Positions 9,148 through 19,988 of a stretch of DNA of 64,000 nt are shown piece by piece (position 1 is the first letter of the stretch; the number at the start of each line of letters is the position of its first letter). Origin of the DNA: Hortaea werneckii (Eukaryota; Ascomycota; Dothideomycetes; Mycosphaerellales; Teratosphaeriaceae). The notes under the pieces were generated by a model that ran no database searches, had not been told where the DNA came from, and saw nothing but the letters and a program-made list of their open reading frames with translations. The DNA is taken from positions 1 through 64,000 of the forward strand of contig JBAOKB010000085.1 of assembly GCA_037044905.1 (NCBI GenBank). Reading direction: 5' to 3'. The translations under genes and the position numbers were made by a program.

Positions 9148-12100
9148 ATGGCGGCCTCACGAGCAGCGCACGGCGCGCACATGACGACGACAACGCTGAA
9201 AGTGGAGGGCATGACATGCGGGTCCTGTACCTCATCCGTCGAAGCTGGCTTCAAGGACGTGGACGGCGTGGGCAGCGTGTCAGTGAGTCTGGTAATGGAG
9301 CGCGCCGTCATCACACACGATGCGGAGAAGATAAGCGCGCAACAGTTACAAGAGATAGTGGAGGATAGAGGTTTTGATGCGGAGGTTTTGAGCTCGGATA
9401 AGCCTGAGGAAGCGCTGTTCGATGCGGACGAGATGGAAGATGAGGATCAGGAGGAAACGGACGGTCAGATACTGAATTCAGGAATCTATACTACGACTTT
9501 GCACGTTGGCGGCATGACTTGCGGAGCGTGTACTTCGGCAGTGGAGGGAGCATTTAAGGATGTGGCAGGGATTAAGAGTTTTAGCATATCTCTGTTATCT
9601 GAGCGAGCCGTCATCGAACACGACACGAACATAATACCGCCGGAGAAGCTGGCCGAGACGATCGAAGACACGGGATTCGATGCCGAGGTCCTGGAGACGA
9701 AGGCCGCAGAGACCGTGCAGTCTAAGCCGAAGATGCGAAGGAAGAGCCAATCCAAGAACAACGTCACTACCACTGTGGCAATTGAAGGGATGACTTGCGG
9801 TGCTTGTACGTCCGCCGTCGAAGGAGGCTTCAACGATCTCCCTGGACTTGTGCAATTCAACATAAGCCTTCTGGCCGAACGAGCTGTAATCGTCCACGAC
9901 CCGGAGAAACTTACGACGGCGCAGATTGTGGAGACGATAGAGGATCGCGGGTTCGATGCTACTATTGTCTCCAGCCAGGAAGAAGGCGTACAGTCATCTC
10001 ACACCAACGTCACAGTCCAGCTCAAGATCTACGGTCTGCCCAGTCCAGAAGCAGCGGCGGATCTTCAGACCTCACTTGGCAATATACCCGGCATACTTTC
10101 GGCCACCATCAACTTTTCGACGACACGCGCATCGATCGTCCACGCACCCTCGCAACTCGGCCTCCGTCGTATTGTCGAGAAGATCGAGGAGCTCGGCTAC
10201 AACGCTCTAGTGGCCGATGCCGACGACAACAACGCCCAGCTAGAGTCCCTGGCCAAGACGAAAGAGATCCAAGAATGGCACCGTGCCTTTAAAACTTCAT
10301 TATCATTTGCAATACCGGTCTTCATCATCAGCATGTTCCTCCCCATGTTCGTACCCGCGCTCGACTTTGGAAGCTGGAACGCTGCGGGAATCTGGCTCGG
10401 CGACGTGATCTGCTTGGTGTTAACGATCCCAGTACAATTTGGCATTGGGAAGCGATTCTACGTCAGCGCCTTCCGAAGCATACGACACAAGAGTCCAACG
10501 ATGGATGTCCTAGTCGTACTAGGAACGAGCGCAGCCTTCTTATTCAGCTGCGCGGCGATGTTAGTCTCCATCATCGTGCCTCCCCATTCTAGACCGGCGA
10601 CGACTTTCGACACGAGCACAATGCTAATTACCTTCATCCTCCTCGGACGATTCCTCGAGAACCGCGCCAAAGGCCAAACAAGCAAAGCCCTCAGCCGACT
10701 GATGAGCCTCGCGCCAAGCACAGCAACCATCTATGCGGATCCCATAGCCGCCGCGAAAGCCGCCGAAAGCTGGACCCAGCAGACCGAAATCAGCGAGAAG
10801 TCCGCCTTAAGCGAGAAGGAAAGCGAGCACCAGCAGGACAGCTCCCTGGGGATGACGATCGAAGAGAAAACCGTCCCGACCGAACTGATCGAAGTAGGCG
10901 ACGTCGTGATTCTGAAACCCGGGGACAAGATCCCCGCCGACGGCACCGTGACGCGGGGTGAGAGCTACGTGAACGAGTCCATGGTGACGGGCGAAGCGAT
11001 GCCGATCCTGAAGAAGCCCGGATCGCAACTGATGGCCGGGACGGTGAACGGGGCCGGTCGGATCGATTTCCGAGTCACGCGCGCCGGACGCGATACGCAG
11101 CTCAGCCAGATTGTGCGGCTCGTGCAGGAGGCGCAGACGAGTCGGGCGCCGATTCAGCGGATGGCGGATGTGGTGGCCGGGTATTTCGTTCCGATTATTA
11201 TTACGCTTGGGCTGATCACGTTTATTGGCTGGATGGTGCTTTCGCATTTGCTGCCGGATCCGCCGGCGGTGTTCACGAATAATGCTTCCGGTGGACGGTT
11301 GATGGTTTGTGTGAAGCTGTGTATTGCTGTGATTGTCTTCGCGTGTCCTTGTGCGCTGGGGTTGGCGACACCGACGGCGGTTATGGTGGGCACGGGTGTA
11401 GGTGCTGAGCAAGGCATTTTAGTGAAAGGTGGTGCGGCTTTGGAAACGGCGACGAAGATTAAACACATTGTTCTGGACAAGACTGGCACGCTGACTATGG
11501 GCAAGATGAGCGTGTCTAGCGCTGAGCTGGTGGGTAGCTGGAACGCTGGATCCGAACAGCGGCTTCTGTGGTGGACAATCGTTGGGCTTGCTGAGGGAAG
11601 CAGCGAGCATCCGATCGCAAAGGCTATCTTCCTCGGCGCCAAAGAAAGGCTCGGACTAGCTGCGGATGGCACTCTGGACGGGAGCGTCGGTGACTTCCAA
11701 GCCACGGTTGGCAAAGGCCTTTCGGCGAACGTAGAACCAAATGGGCAGCTGGAAGGCCGGAAGCGGTACGAAGTTGTGATTGGCAACACTTCGCTCCTAC
11801 GCAGCCGCAACATCGACGTTCCCATATCCCCCGAAGACGAAACCCAGGACCTCTCAAGACGCAACAGCCGATCTGTCGAAGCCGCCTCAGCCGGGCCTTC
11901 ACAGATCAAGGACACGCAGTCCGCCGGTATCACGACGATCCACGTCGCCATCGACGGGACATACGCAGGATCAATTGGCCTAGCTGACGTCCTCAAACCC
12001 TCAGCGCGGGCCTGCATCGCCGCCCTACACAGCCTCGACATCGAAACATCCCTCGTGACAGGCGACCAGCCCGCAACAGCGCAACACGTCGCCTCACTCG

Positions 12101-12744
12101 TGGGGATCCCCGCCTCAAACGTCTATGCCGGTATCCTGCCCAGCGGCAAGCAGACCATCATCGAAGACCTCCAATCGCAAAACACCATCGTAGCAATGGT
12201 AGGAGACGGAATCAACGACTCTCCCGCGCTAGCAACAGCCGATGTTGGAATCTCCCTCGCAAGCGGGACCGACGTCGCGATGGAAGCGGCGGACATCGTT
12301 CTCATGAAACCCACTCAATTGATGGATATCCCTGCCTCGCTCCACCTGAGCCGGACGATCTTCCGCCGCATCAAGTTGAATTTGCTCCTGAGTTGTATTT
12401 ACAATGCAGTCGGGTTGCCGATCGCGATGGGGTTCCTGCTTCCCTGGGGAATCACTCTGCCGCCTTTAGCCGCCGGGGCGGCAATGGCGTGTTCGAGCGT
12501 GACGGTGGTAGTGAGTTCGCTTTTGTTGAAGTTCTGGCGACGGCCAGGATGGATGGTTGAGGAGGAGGCAGGGTTGGAGGTTCGGAGCGAGTGGAGTAAC
12601 AGATTTGGCTCGTCGTCGAAGAACAGGGGCATCTGGAGCCGGATAGGCGCTGTGAGGGATGCGTGGCGGGGGAAGAGAAGTCGGAGAGTGGGTGAAGGGG
12701 AGAGGGGCGCCTATGTGCAGCTTGATAGCTATGAGGCAGTTTGA
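9148..12744 (+). CDS. CCC2: Cu(I)-transporting P1B-type ATPase (Ccc2/ATP7 type)
   Basis: Intronless, 1198 residues, first ATG at 9148. Three N-terminal heavy-metal-binding domains carry GMTCGSC or GMTCGAC (about residues 20, 117 and 212). A fourth ferredoxin-like domain (about 288-355) has lost its CxxC. Pump signatures follow in order: TGEA phosphatase loop (~613), VFACPCALGLATP metal channel (~731), DKTGTLT phosphorylation site (~776), SEHP nucleotide-binding motif (~813) and GDGINDSPA hinge (~1018). About eight membrane segments are visible, the last pair before a basic C-terminal tail. In fungi this pump loads copper into the trans-Golgi lumen for multicopper oxidases, taking it from Atx1. 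The neighbours are not obviously copper-related. Confidence 0.96.
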   Translation: MAASRAAHGAHMTTTTLKVEGMTCGSCTSSVEAGFKDVDGVGSVSVSLVMERAVITHDAEKISAQQLQEIVEDRGFDAEVLSSDKPEEALFDADEMEDEDQEETDGQILNSGIYTTTLHVGGMTCGACTSAVEGAFKDVAGIKSFSISLLSERAVIEHDTNIIPPEKLAETIEDTGFDAEVLETKAAETVQSKPKMRRKSQSKNNVTTTVAIEGMTCGACTSAVEGGFNDLPGLVQFNISLLAERAVIVHDPEKLTTAQIVETIEDRGFDATIVSSQEEGVQSSHTNVTVQLKIYGLPSPEAAADLQTSLGNIPGILSATINFSTTRASIVHAPSQLGLRRIVEKIEELGYNALVADADDNNAQLESLAKTKEIQEWHRAFKTSLSFAIPVFIISMFLPMFVPALDFGSWNAAGIWLGDVICLVLTIPVQFGIGKRFYVSAFRSIRHKSPTMDVLVVLGTSAAFLFSCAAMLVSIIVPPHSRPATTFDTSTMLITFILLGRFLENRAKGQTSKALSRLMSLAPSTATIYADPIAAAKAAESWTQQTEISEKSALSEKESEHQQDSSLGMTIEEKTVPTELIEVGDVVILKPGDKIPADGTVTRGESYVNESMVTGEAMPILKKPGSQLMAGTVNGAGRIDFRVTRAGRDTQLSQIVRLVQEAQTSRAPIQRMADVVAGYFVPIIITLGLITFIGWMVLSHLLPDPPAVFTNNASGGRLMVCVKLCIAVIVFACPCALGLATPTAVMVGTGVGAEQGILVKGGAALETATKIKHIVLDKTGTLTMGKMSVSSAELVGSWNAGSEQRLLWWTIVGLAEGSSEHPIAKAIFLGAKERLGLAADGTLDGSVGDFQATVGKGLSANVEPNGQLEGRKRYEVVIGNTSLLRSRNIDVPISPEDETQDLSRRNSRSVEAASAGPSQIKDTQSAGITTIHVAIDGTYAGSIGLADVLKPSARACIAALHSLDIETSLVTGDQPATAQHVASLVGIPASNVYAGILPSGKQTIIEDLQSQNTIVAMVGDGINDSPALATADVGISLASGTDVAMEAADIVLMKPTQLMDIPASLHLSRTIFRRIKLNLLLSCIYNAVGLPIAMGFLLPWGITLPPLAAGAAMACSSVTVVVSSLLLKFWRRPGWMVEEEAGLEVRSEWSNRFGSSSKNRGIWSRIGAVRDAWRGKRSRRVGEGERGAYVQLDSYEAV

Positions 12745-12902
12745 GCGGGATTCTTTTCAGGGCTTCTTCCTGCGGGCTGCGCGAACGTACAACAGGTCTC
12801 GGCATAAGCTGGACTTATCTATTTTGAGCTTCTCTATACCGAAATAAGCGCCGCCTCCTGTCTCTTTACCATTTACGCCCTCGCATGCTGCCACAATCAT
12901 GT

Positions 12903-14556
12903 CTACAGGGACCAATCTGCCTTGGTGTCTTGCCAAACGAAGCTGCTTTCTAGCGCCTTCGCAACTTGCAGCACTTTCTTGTCCTGCCAAAGAGCACCGA
13001 CGACCTGAAGGCCTACTGGCAGTAGAACCGCCTTGTCGTCGACAGCAGCAGACCAGCCTACGGGCAGTGACAGTGCTGGATGTCCGGTGACGTTGAATAC
13101 GGCTGTATTGAGCGTCATGCCGATGCTTGGCTTAAGGCATTCAAGGACAGAATCCTTGCTGCCGTGCCTCGGTGCCACAAAGGGCGTCGTAGGCATGACC
13201 ACTACATCAAACCGCTCGAAGCAGGTCTCGTAAGCATCCCGGATCTGTCTCCCGACGTTCATGGCTTTCCCATAGAGACCTGGGAATCTGCTTTGGAGGT
13301 ATAGACCGTTGACCACGGTATTCTTGGTGGAAGGGAAAAGCTTTTGGAAATTAGGCGCTGTCCAAGGAAGGCGAGCCCTTTCGAAATCCGTTAGATACAA
13401 TCCTCGACGGCCACTCGAGTGGCCTAGAATCCCTGCAGCCCCTGAGATACGCTGTTGAATGGTCCATATGGAAGGCCCCTCAACGTGTAGCGGGATGGAT
13501 ACGGGCTCAACATGAGCACCCAGCGCTCTGAGTCTGTCGACTGATTGGATGAAAACATTTCGCACGCCGGACTGGACATGTTCATTTGTGTAACCTTCTT
13601 CTAGAACGCCGACACGTATGCCATCCAATCGCGCTCTAGTCAATGAGCGTTGGAAATCGAACGATCCAGGACGCCCCGCTCCCAATGACCGATCATCAAT
13701 GCCATCGTACCCGGCAATAGCATCGAGACACGCTGCGACATCATCGACAGACCTCGCAATTGGCCCAGCGTGATCGTCGACAGGATCGCCGCTAGAGATT
13801 CCAGTGAACGGTACGAGGCCGTGTGTCGGCTTGAACCCGACGCAACCGCTCAGTGATGCGGGCACCCGTATACTGCCGCCTTGATCAGTTCCCAGAGCAA
13901 TATCCACCACACCGCCTGCAACAAGAGCAGCTCCTCCTGAGGTACTTCCACCGGAGGAGTAGCCAGCCGCATGTGGATTCTCCACGATGCCTTGGGCACT
14001 GGTAAATGACGAAGTAGAGTTACAGAAGTTCTCACAAGTCGCGGTCCCTACGATGTTGGCACCGGTCTCGAGAACTCTGGACACAATGGTGGCGTCTGTT
14101 TTTGGAGTCCAAGCCGGGAATGCATCGCTGCCGAAAGACTGCGGCACGTCTGCAACCGCAATACAGTCCTTGATGCACACAGTCTTGGCCTTCAGAATTG
14201 GAGTCTTGCTGGCTGTCTCACCCTCTATTAGAAAGCGGTAAGACCATGCATGGCCAAAGTCTTGCTCATCCTGATCTGGTAGGCGAACGTTTTGGCGCGG
14301 AAAGCGTTTCCTGTCCGGCAGAGGTTGGTAGTCAGGGAGCTGACTAACGTGCTCAGCGCAGTCGTGAACGGCAGCGAGAAGGAGTTGATAGTCGGCCGCA
14401 TCTTCTGGCCGAATGCTGATGTTGAGCGATTTGAGAGTTGTCTCTACGTCGCCTTCTTTGACAGGGTTGCCGCTGTCAAATCGTCAGTTTCAGAGACCAT
14501 ATGTTGAAGCAAGTTGCAGATACTCACGGAAGAATGTTCTCAAAGAAGACAGACAT
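12903..14556 (-). CDS. Amidase-signature hydrolase (hxnN/amdS class)
   Basis: Two exons read on the minus strand: 14528-14556 (29 nt) and 12903-14472, split by a 55-nt intron with GTGAGT donor and GACAG acceptor. The product has 532 residues. The amidase-signature triad is complete: Lys111 in CIKDC, cis-Ser188 in GGSTSGG and nucleophile Ser210 in TDQGGSIR. Overall it resembles fungal acetamidase and hxnN-type amidases that release ammonia from a primary amide. It is cytosolic, with no signal peptide. It opens a five-gene block followed by a dehydrogenase, a cyclic-imidase-like hydrolase, a transporter and a regulator, which suggests it removes the last amide nitrogen after a ring has been opened. 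Its promoter holds a CCCCAAGA/TCTTGGGG inverted repeat shared in type with the other cluster promoters. Confidence 0.92.
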
Positions 14557-14696
14557 TTTGAGGCGGCAGGAGCAGATTTTTGGTCAGCTCTTTAAGCTGA
14601 CCAGCACTGCGCACGAGTTTACCATATCCAGGATCTCTCCGGCTTTGAAATAAACCCGCCATGATGCTGGGTGCTGGGCGTCGTGGGTTTGACGAA

Positions 14697-14742
14697 CCCC
14701 AAGATTCAGCAGTCTTGGGGTACCGTTTTGGGGTTTGTGGGG
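14697..14742. promoter_or_regulatory. CCCCAA/TTGGGG inverted-repeat element upstream of the amidase
   Basis: Perfect inverted repeat CCCCAAGA (14697-14704) and TCTTGGGG (14713-14720) with 8 bases between, followed by TTTTGGGG (14726-14733) and GTGGGG (14737-14742). It lies about 140 bases upstream of the amidase start. Related sequences occur in the other two cluster control regions, so it may bind the cluster's C2H2 regulator. This is inferred. Confidence 0.5.
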
Positions 14743-14865
14743 CTCTGTATGAAGTCCCACTTTAATTGGTCATTTGATTACTTCGTATCTGTCATGAGAT
14801 TTCCACTGCATCATATGACTGCGCTCGGCCTCAACCTCTACAGGAGTTTAGGAATGCATACAAAA

Positions 14866-15995
14866 TTACATCTCGTCTAACAATTGCACAACTATACGAC
14901 CTTGAAAAGCCGAGTCCTCGTATGTGCGTACAATATCTGGGATACGCTCAAAGGGCAATATTGTGAGCTGCGATTTGATGTTCCATTTGGCCACGACATC
15001 AAGCATGCGTCCGGCCGATTCTGCACCACAAACATAGCTACCCATGATCGAGAGCTCGCGAAAGGCAATCGGCGCACTGTCGAAATGCCAAGGTGACGGA
15101 GGGATTCCTAGGACACCTAGGCAGCCCCGAACTCTCAATAAAGTGAGCGCCCAGCGATTCGCCTCGATCGAAGACGTACACACGATGGCCGCTGCGACGC
15201 CCTCATCCCGAGTAAAATCAAGTATGTCCCTGGAAGCCATGGCTGTGTCCGAAGAATCCACGATCAGATCTGGCCTGAGCGCGGCGTTGTGCAATTCCGC
15301 AGCTAGCTGCCTTCCCGCTTCTCGATTGTCAATTGCCACGGTCTTGAACCCTTTTGCTTTGGCAAATTGCAGCCCCAAATGGCCCAATCCTCCGATGCCG
15401 ACTATGGCGACAGCATCCCCTTCGCGTAAGCCGGCGGTCACACGCTCCAGAGAGCCCCAGACAGTAGCACCAGCGCACATGAGAGGAGCAGCTTGATTCA
15501 AATCAACAGATTCTGGGAGTTTTAGGGTGGTCGTAGGATCTGCAGCCACGTACTCCGCGAACCCGCCATCATGATAGAATCCAGCGGTCTCTCGAGCCTC
15601 GCAAAACCGAGGATCGCGAGGTTTGCCTTGCGCCTGGCTTGCACGACATCCGGCACACACGCCGCAGGCATGCTTAAAGTTCAACATACCCACCCGATCG
15701 CCTAGACGCAGTCGATCATTGCAATTCTTGCCTACGTCGACAACGACGCCTGCGATCTCATGAGACGGAATGAGACCGATGGGTGTTGGCTTCGTGAACT
15801 TATTCTGCATTACTTGCAGGTCAGAATGGCAGAACCCAGCTGCATGTACTCGCACGAGGATCTCATCGGGTCTGAGTTCGGGGATCGGTCGCTCCCCAAG
15901 CGCATAAGGCTCGTTGTACTTGCATCAGATCAGTATCGAAACATTTAGCTCTCCAGACATGGAGGACCAACCTTTGCTACGTAAGCGGCTCTCAT
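14866..15995 (-). CDS. Zinc-dependent MDR alcohol dehydrogenase
   Basis: Exon 1 is 15972-15995 (24 nt, MRAAYVAK) and exon 2 is 14866-15918, with a 53-nt intron between. The product has 358 residues. The catalytic zinc ligands are in GFCHSD and in PSHEIAG, where the usual GHE is SHE. Four structural-zinc cysteines lie in the CGVCAGC segment and a further Cys after RDPRF. The NAD(P) motif is GIGGLGHLG. It oxidises an alcohol or reduces an aldehyde/ketone with NAD(P). It is transcribed divergently from the imidase-like gene and in the same direction as the amidase, so it probably handles a hydroxylated intermediate of the same pathway. Substrate is unknown. The donor site GTTGGT is slightly unusual; GTAGCA nine bases earlier is an alternative. 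Confidence 0.88.
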
Positions 15996-16418
15996 GGTAC
16001 TACTTGGACTTTGAAGAGAGACCATCTTCGCACTCAAGACTACCGTTCAGACGATCATTGGAAAGGCATTCCTACAAGACAAAAGATTGTCCGAAGGCTG
16101 TATGGCCGATCTCTGGCCGGTAAAAGCACCCTTCGCCCCGAACTGAAGCCGTGGGGTCAGTCGGATCGCGAAAGCGGACGACCCCAACAGTGCTTATCTG
16201 AAGTGGGTCAACAGTTGGAGACGAAAGACACATTATTGGACGAGACGCCAATGCCTCTGGCGACTCCTCTACGCCGAACTGTCCCGACTACTAGTCGACT
16301 ATATCATAAATGTAGCCACTGTGTTTTGGCGTAGTCTTAGCATCCAAGCCATATTCTTTTCCGGGCAATCAAACGATTTCTGAAACGCATACAGCAGTAC
16401 TTCATCTTTCATTGCACG
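15996..16418. promoter_or_regulatory. Divergent promoter, dehydrogenase / imidase-like gene
   Basis: Carries an inverted repeat TGGGGTC (16152-16158) and GACCCCA (16180-16186) with 21 bases between; the right arm extends to ACCCCAAC. A TATA-like stretch (CTATATCATAAA) lies at 16298-16310, about 110 bases before the imidase start. The repeats resemble those upstream of the amidase and the transporter. Confidence 0.5.
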
Positions 16419-17590
16419 ATGCCGAAACGCATTCTGTGCTCCTACGGTGTCGATCTGGATGCCGTCGCCGGCTGGCTAGGCTCATATGGTGGTGAAGACT
16501 CTCCTAGTGACATTTCTCGTGGTTTGTTTGCGGGTACTCATGGTACTCGGCGGATGCTGAGATTGTTCGAGAAATACAACATCAAAGCGACGTGGTTTAT
16601 TCCGGGTCACACACTCGAGACCTTTCCAGAAGAATGTGCAATGGTGCGCGATGCTGGCCACGAGATTGGCTTGCACGGTACGTAAGGGTGTATCCCGGCG
16701 CCGTCATGACACTAACTCGGGGGGCGCGACAGGTTACTCACATGAAAACCCAACGGATATGACGATCGAACAGCAGCGTGATGTTTTAACAAAGACGATC
16801 GAGCTGTTGACCAAGTTCTGCGGCAAGTCGCCGCGAGGCAGCGTCGCCCCGTGGTGGGAAACCAGCCAGGAGGGCGTCGACCTACTGCTAAACTCAGGAG
16901 TTGAATATGATCATTCCATGTCCCATGACGACTGCCACATGTACTGGTTGCGCACAGGGGACAAATGGACCAAAATCGATTACGCTCAAAAGGCCGAGAC
17001 ATGGATGAAGCCACTGGAGAAAGGAAGTGAGACCAGTCTGGTAGAGATCCCAGCTAACTGGTATCTTGATGAGGTTCGTTGTGCACTCTGCAAGATGAGC
17101 TGATGACTGGTAGATGTTAACTCTTGTGTAGTGAGTTGCGCACGACAGTTCTTGCCAGAGCTCCAGCATGTCGTGATTTCTGTGCGTCCACTAACATACC
17201 CAAATTACAGCTTACCGCCAATGCTCTTTATTAAGAGCGCCCCAAATAGCCACGGTTGGGTGAATCCGCGCGATGTCGAGGATCTCTGGAGAGACCATTT
17301 CGACTATTTCTACCGGGCGATGGCTGACGATCCGAACGAGATATGTGTCTTCCCTATTACCGTGCATCCGGATGTCTCTGGGAGACCTCATGTCTTGCTG
17401 ATGCATGAAAGGTATGAATGGAGCAGCCACCTCACTCGACCAAGGATGGAATGTCTCGCTAACGAGCATTAGGCTCATTGAGTACATCAACAGTCACGAA
17501 GGTGTGGAATGGGTCACGATGGAGCAGATGTGCGACGTCTTTAAGAAGCAACAGGCCTCTTCGTCCCGCACTCAGGCCACGCAAGCATAG
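16419..17590 (+). CDS. NodB-fold cyclic imidase / polysaccharide-deacetylase-like hydrolase (hxnM class)
   Basis: Exon 1 is 16419-16677 and exon 2 begins at 16733; the first intron is 55 nt. Exon 4 (17473-17590) follows a 61-nt intron. The fold is the NodB/HpPgdA-PuuE type: SYGVDLDA metal-Asp motif, IKATWFIPGHTLETFPEE, GHEIGLHGYSHENP zinc-His motif, SPRGSVAPWWETS and a late TIHPDVSGRP-like motif (VHPDVSGRP). Proteins of this group hydrolyse cyclic imides or peptidoglycan acetyl groups; the neighbours favour the imide role. The second intron is a problem: joining the good donor at 17074 to the good acceptor at 17210 shifts frame and stops. Frame can be kept by a donor at 17061 (loses WYLDD) or an acceptor at 17148 (adds 21 residues). 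So the middle of the model is uncertain. Confidence 0.78.
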
Positions 17591-18279
17591 GAAAAGCTTT
17601 TTTGTAGAGGCCGATTTATAGCTAAGTCACGAGCTCCGTGTGAGAAACTGTTACATAATGCCTTGCAGGTCCACCATTGGGACCCGTTGTGGCACTGCCC
17701 GGGCTGTTGCTCCAGTTTTGGTTGGCGCAGCGAGCTGAGGAGGATTATTGTCCATTAGCCATTGATTCGTGTTGGCCACCCTCTTATATTCAATTCCGTT
17801 TGGAGACAACTTGATTTAAACCCAAATTCAAGAGCGCTGATCCCTGGAAACGATAGAGATTCCCATGATCAGTTGTTTCATCAATGTTCGTCTTAGTTAT
17901 AAGATCCGTCGCTCTAGCGCATCAGGTGTTCGAAACATTGGAAAGTTGCTTCGACGGAGAGGTCTCCAGAGCTGTGGGGTAGCCCCAATGCAGACTCCAC
18001 ATTACCCCAAAACTTCAGTCAGCGACATGCGATAAGAAGGACGCTAGCTCTGATGAGCACGATAGGCAGTGCATGGGATAGTGATAAGAGTTGGAGTAGC
18101 ATGATCGTATCTAGGAAGTTGCAATAGGAGGCCGCAAGAAAACATAAAAGCCCACTGCTGGATGTCGTTCCAGCGTCGCATCATTTGTAGCACTAGTAAA
18201 TAGCAAAGCGACATTTGCCAGAAGACGCTGTAGCATCGCATTCGCAGACCTAGCAACATCATCAGTTGCAACCGACCCA
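17591..18279. promoter_or_regulatory. Promoter region of the MFS transporter
   Basis: Includes GTGGGGTA (17974-17981) immediately followed by GCCCCAAT (17982-17989), then TTACCCCAAAA (18002-18012). These match the CCCCAA/TTGGGG elements of the amidase and dehydrogenase/imidase promoters. The rest of the interval shows no gene. Confidence 0.5.
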
Positions 18280-19988
18280 ATGTCCAGCGATCTCGCAGTT
18301 CCTGGAACGGTGCGGCTAATCGACGCCGCAGGCGTGCTTCATGCCGCTCATGGCTCTGGACAGAAGGAAATCGTATTGGTCCCTCAGCCGACAGACAACG
18401 CAAACGACCCGCTTCGATGGAGCAAGGCCCGCAAAGTGACGGCGATAACTATCGCTATGGTCTGGTGCTTCTTCATCGGTGCCATGATCTCAGGGCTGTC
18501 ACCCGCATACAACTTGATAGAAGAGGATACCGGGATATCTGTTGCAGATCTGAGCACCGGTAATGGCCTGATGTACCTTTTCATGGGGTGGGGAGCAGTC
18601 GTCACGCAGCGGATAGCTCTGGACTACGGACGGCGTGTTACGCTGGTGGCCTCAGCGATCTTGGTAACGGCGATGACAATCTGGACTGCTTTTGTCGGAT
18701 CGAAAGGAGAGTTCTTCGCAAACCGGGTTCTGCTTGGAACGTTTACCTCGCCGCAAGAGACGTTGATGGAGCTCATAGTCGGAGATCTTTATTTCACGCA
18801 CGAGAGAGGGTCGTACCTGTCATTGTACGCATGGTCGCTTTTTGCAGGAGCTTTCCTCTCTCCTGTGGCTGCGGGATATGTTGCCGATGAGTTGGGATGG
18901 CGTTGGATACAATACATCCTGACCATGATTGGTGTCGGACTGACATTGGTGACCTTCCTTTGCTTCGAAGAAACGATGTTCCACCGAACTCCAGACATGT
19001 TTTCAGCCGATGGGATCGAGGAACAAGTCCCGGATATGCGGATGGAGCAGCTCCCCCATGATATTGAAGAAGGAGGGCTCCAGAAAGGCAATGCTTACAA
19101 ACCCCGCGAGACATCAGAGAAGGAGAGTCCACCTTCCATTCAGGCTGCGCCATTCCCCGCAGCCGAGACCAACAGGACCTTTGCGGAAAGACTCAAGCTA
19201 TGGGGTTACAGACATCCGGCCCAGCCTAGCTCATTCAAGGCTATCATCCTACCTTTCAAGCTGCTGAGCTTTCCTGCAGTCTTCGTCAGTGGGCTTCTCG
19301 TTGGTGGAATCTTGTCTTGGTACAACGTCCTCGGCGGATCCCTTGCCCTGGTACTTGGCAATCCGCCCTACAACTTCAGCGCTGATAGCGTAGGACTCAC
19401 CTACCTTGCTTCTCTGGTCGGTGTGTCCGTTGGGTGCCTCATCTCGGGATGGCCTTCGGACAAGTTGGTAGTATTCCTGGCAAGTCGCAATGGCGGCGTC
19501 ATGGAGCCAGAGCAGCGGCTTTGGCTCTGCTCTCTGGCGCTCCTGATTCATCCAGCAGGTTGCTTGCTCTATGGCGTGGGTGCTGCTTATCACATCCATT
19601 GGTTCGCCGTAGTCTTTGGTCAGGGTTTGATATGTGTCACGCTGCCCATGGGCTCGACGCTTGCATACACGTATGTGATGGATAGCTATGGTGAAATGGC
19701 GGGCGACGGGATCGTATCGACTATTCTGGTCCGGAATACAATGGGTACGTTCGCGCCTCCTCCGGTTTCTTCGTTGACTAATGTTTGGCAGGATTTGCGT
19801 TCGGCTACGCCGTAGTTCGAATGATCAACGCGCTGACTCTGCGATATGCGTTTGTACTGATTGCTGTGTTGGGTGAAGCCGTCTGGGCCATTGGCATGCT
19901 GATGATTCTCGTTGGGAAGCCGATGAGACGTGCCACTGCCCAGCGATATTGGAATCTGGTCGAGGAGACCGGCGCAACAGCGCACTAG
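18280..19988 (+). CDS. Major facilitator superfamily transporter (DHA1/Hol1-like)
   Basis: Exons 18280-19744 and 19792-19988 with a 47-nt intron give 553 residues. The cytosolic N-terminus ends in NDPLRWSKARK, typical of fungal DHA1-type transporters. Membrane helices begin with VTAITIAMVWCFFIGAMISG, the loop 2-3 motif appears as DYGRR, and helix 5 has the antiporter-like SPVAAGYVADELGWRW. A long cytosolic loop (about residues 230-310) separates two six-helix halves. It would sit in the plasma membrane. Its position between an imidase-like hydrolase and a regulator, and the shared promoter elements, suggest uptake of the pathway's substrate; export of a toxic intermediate is the alternative. 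The second exon encodes the last helix, so the intron must be spliced for function. Confidence 0.9.
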
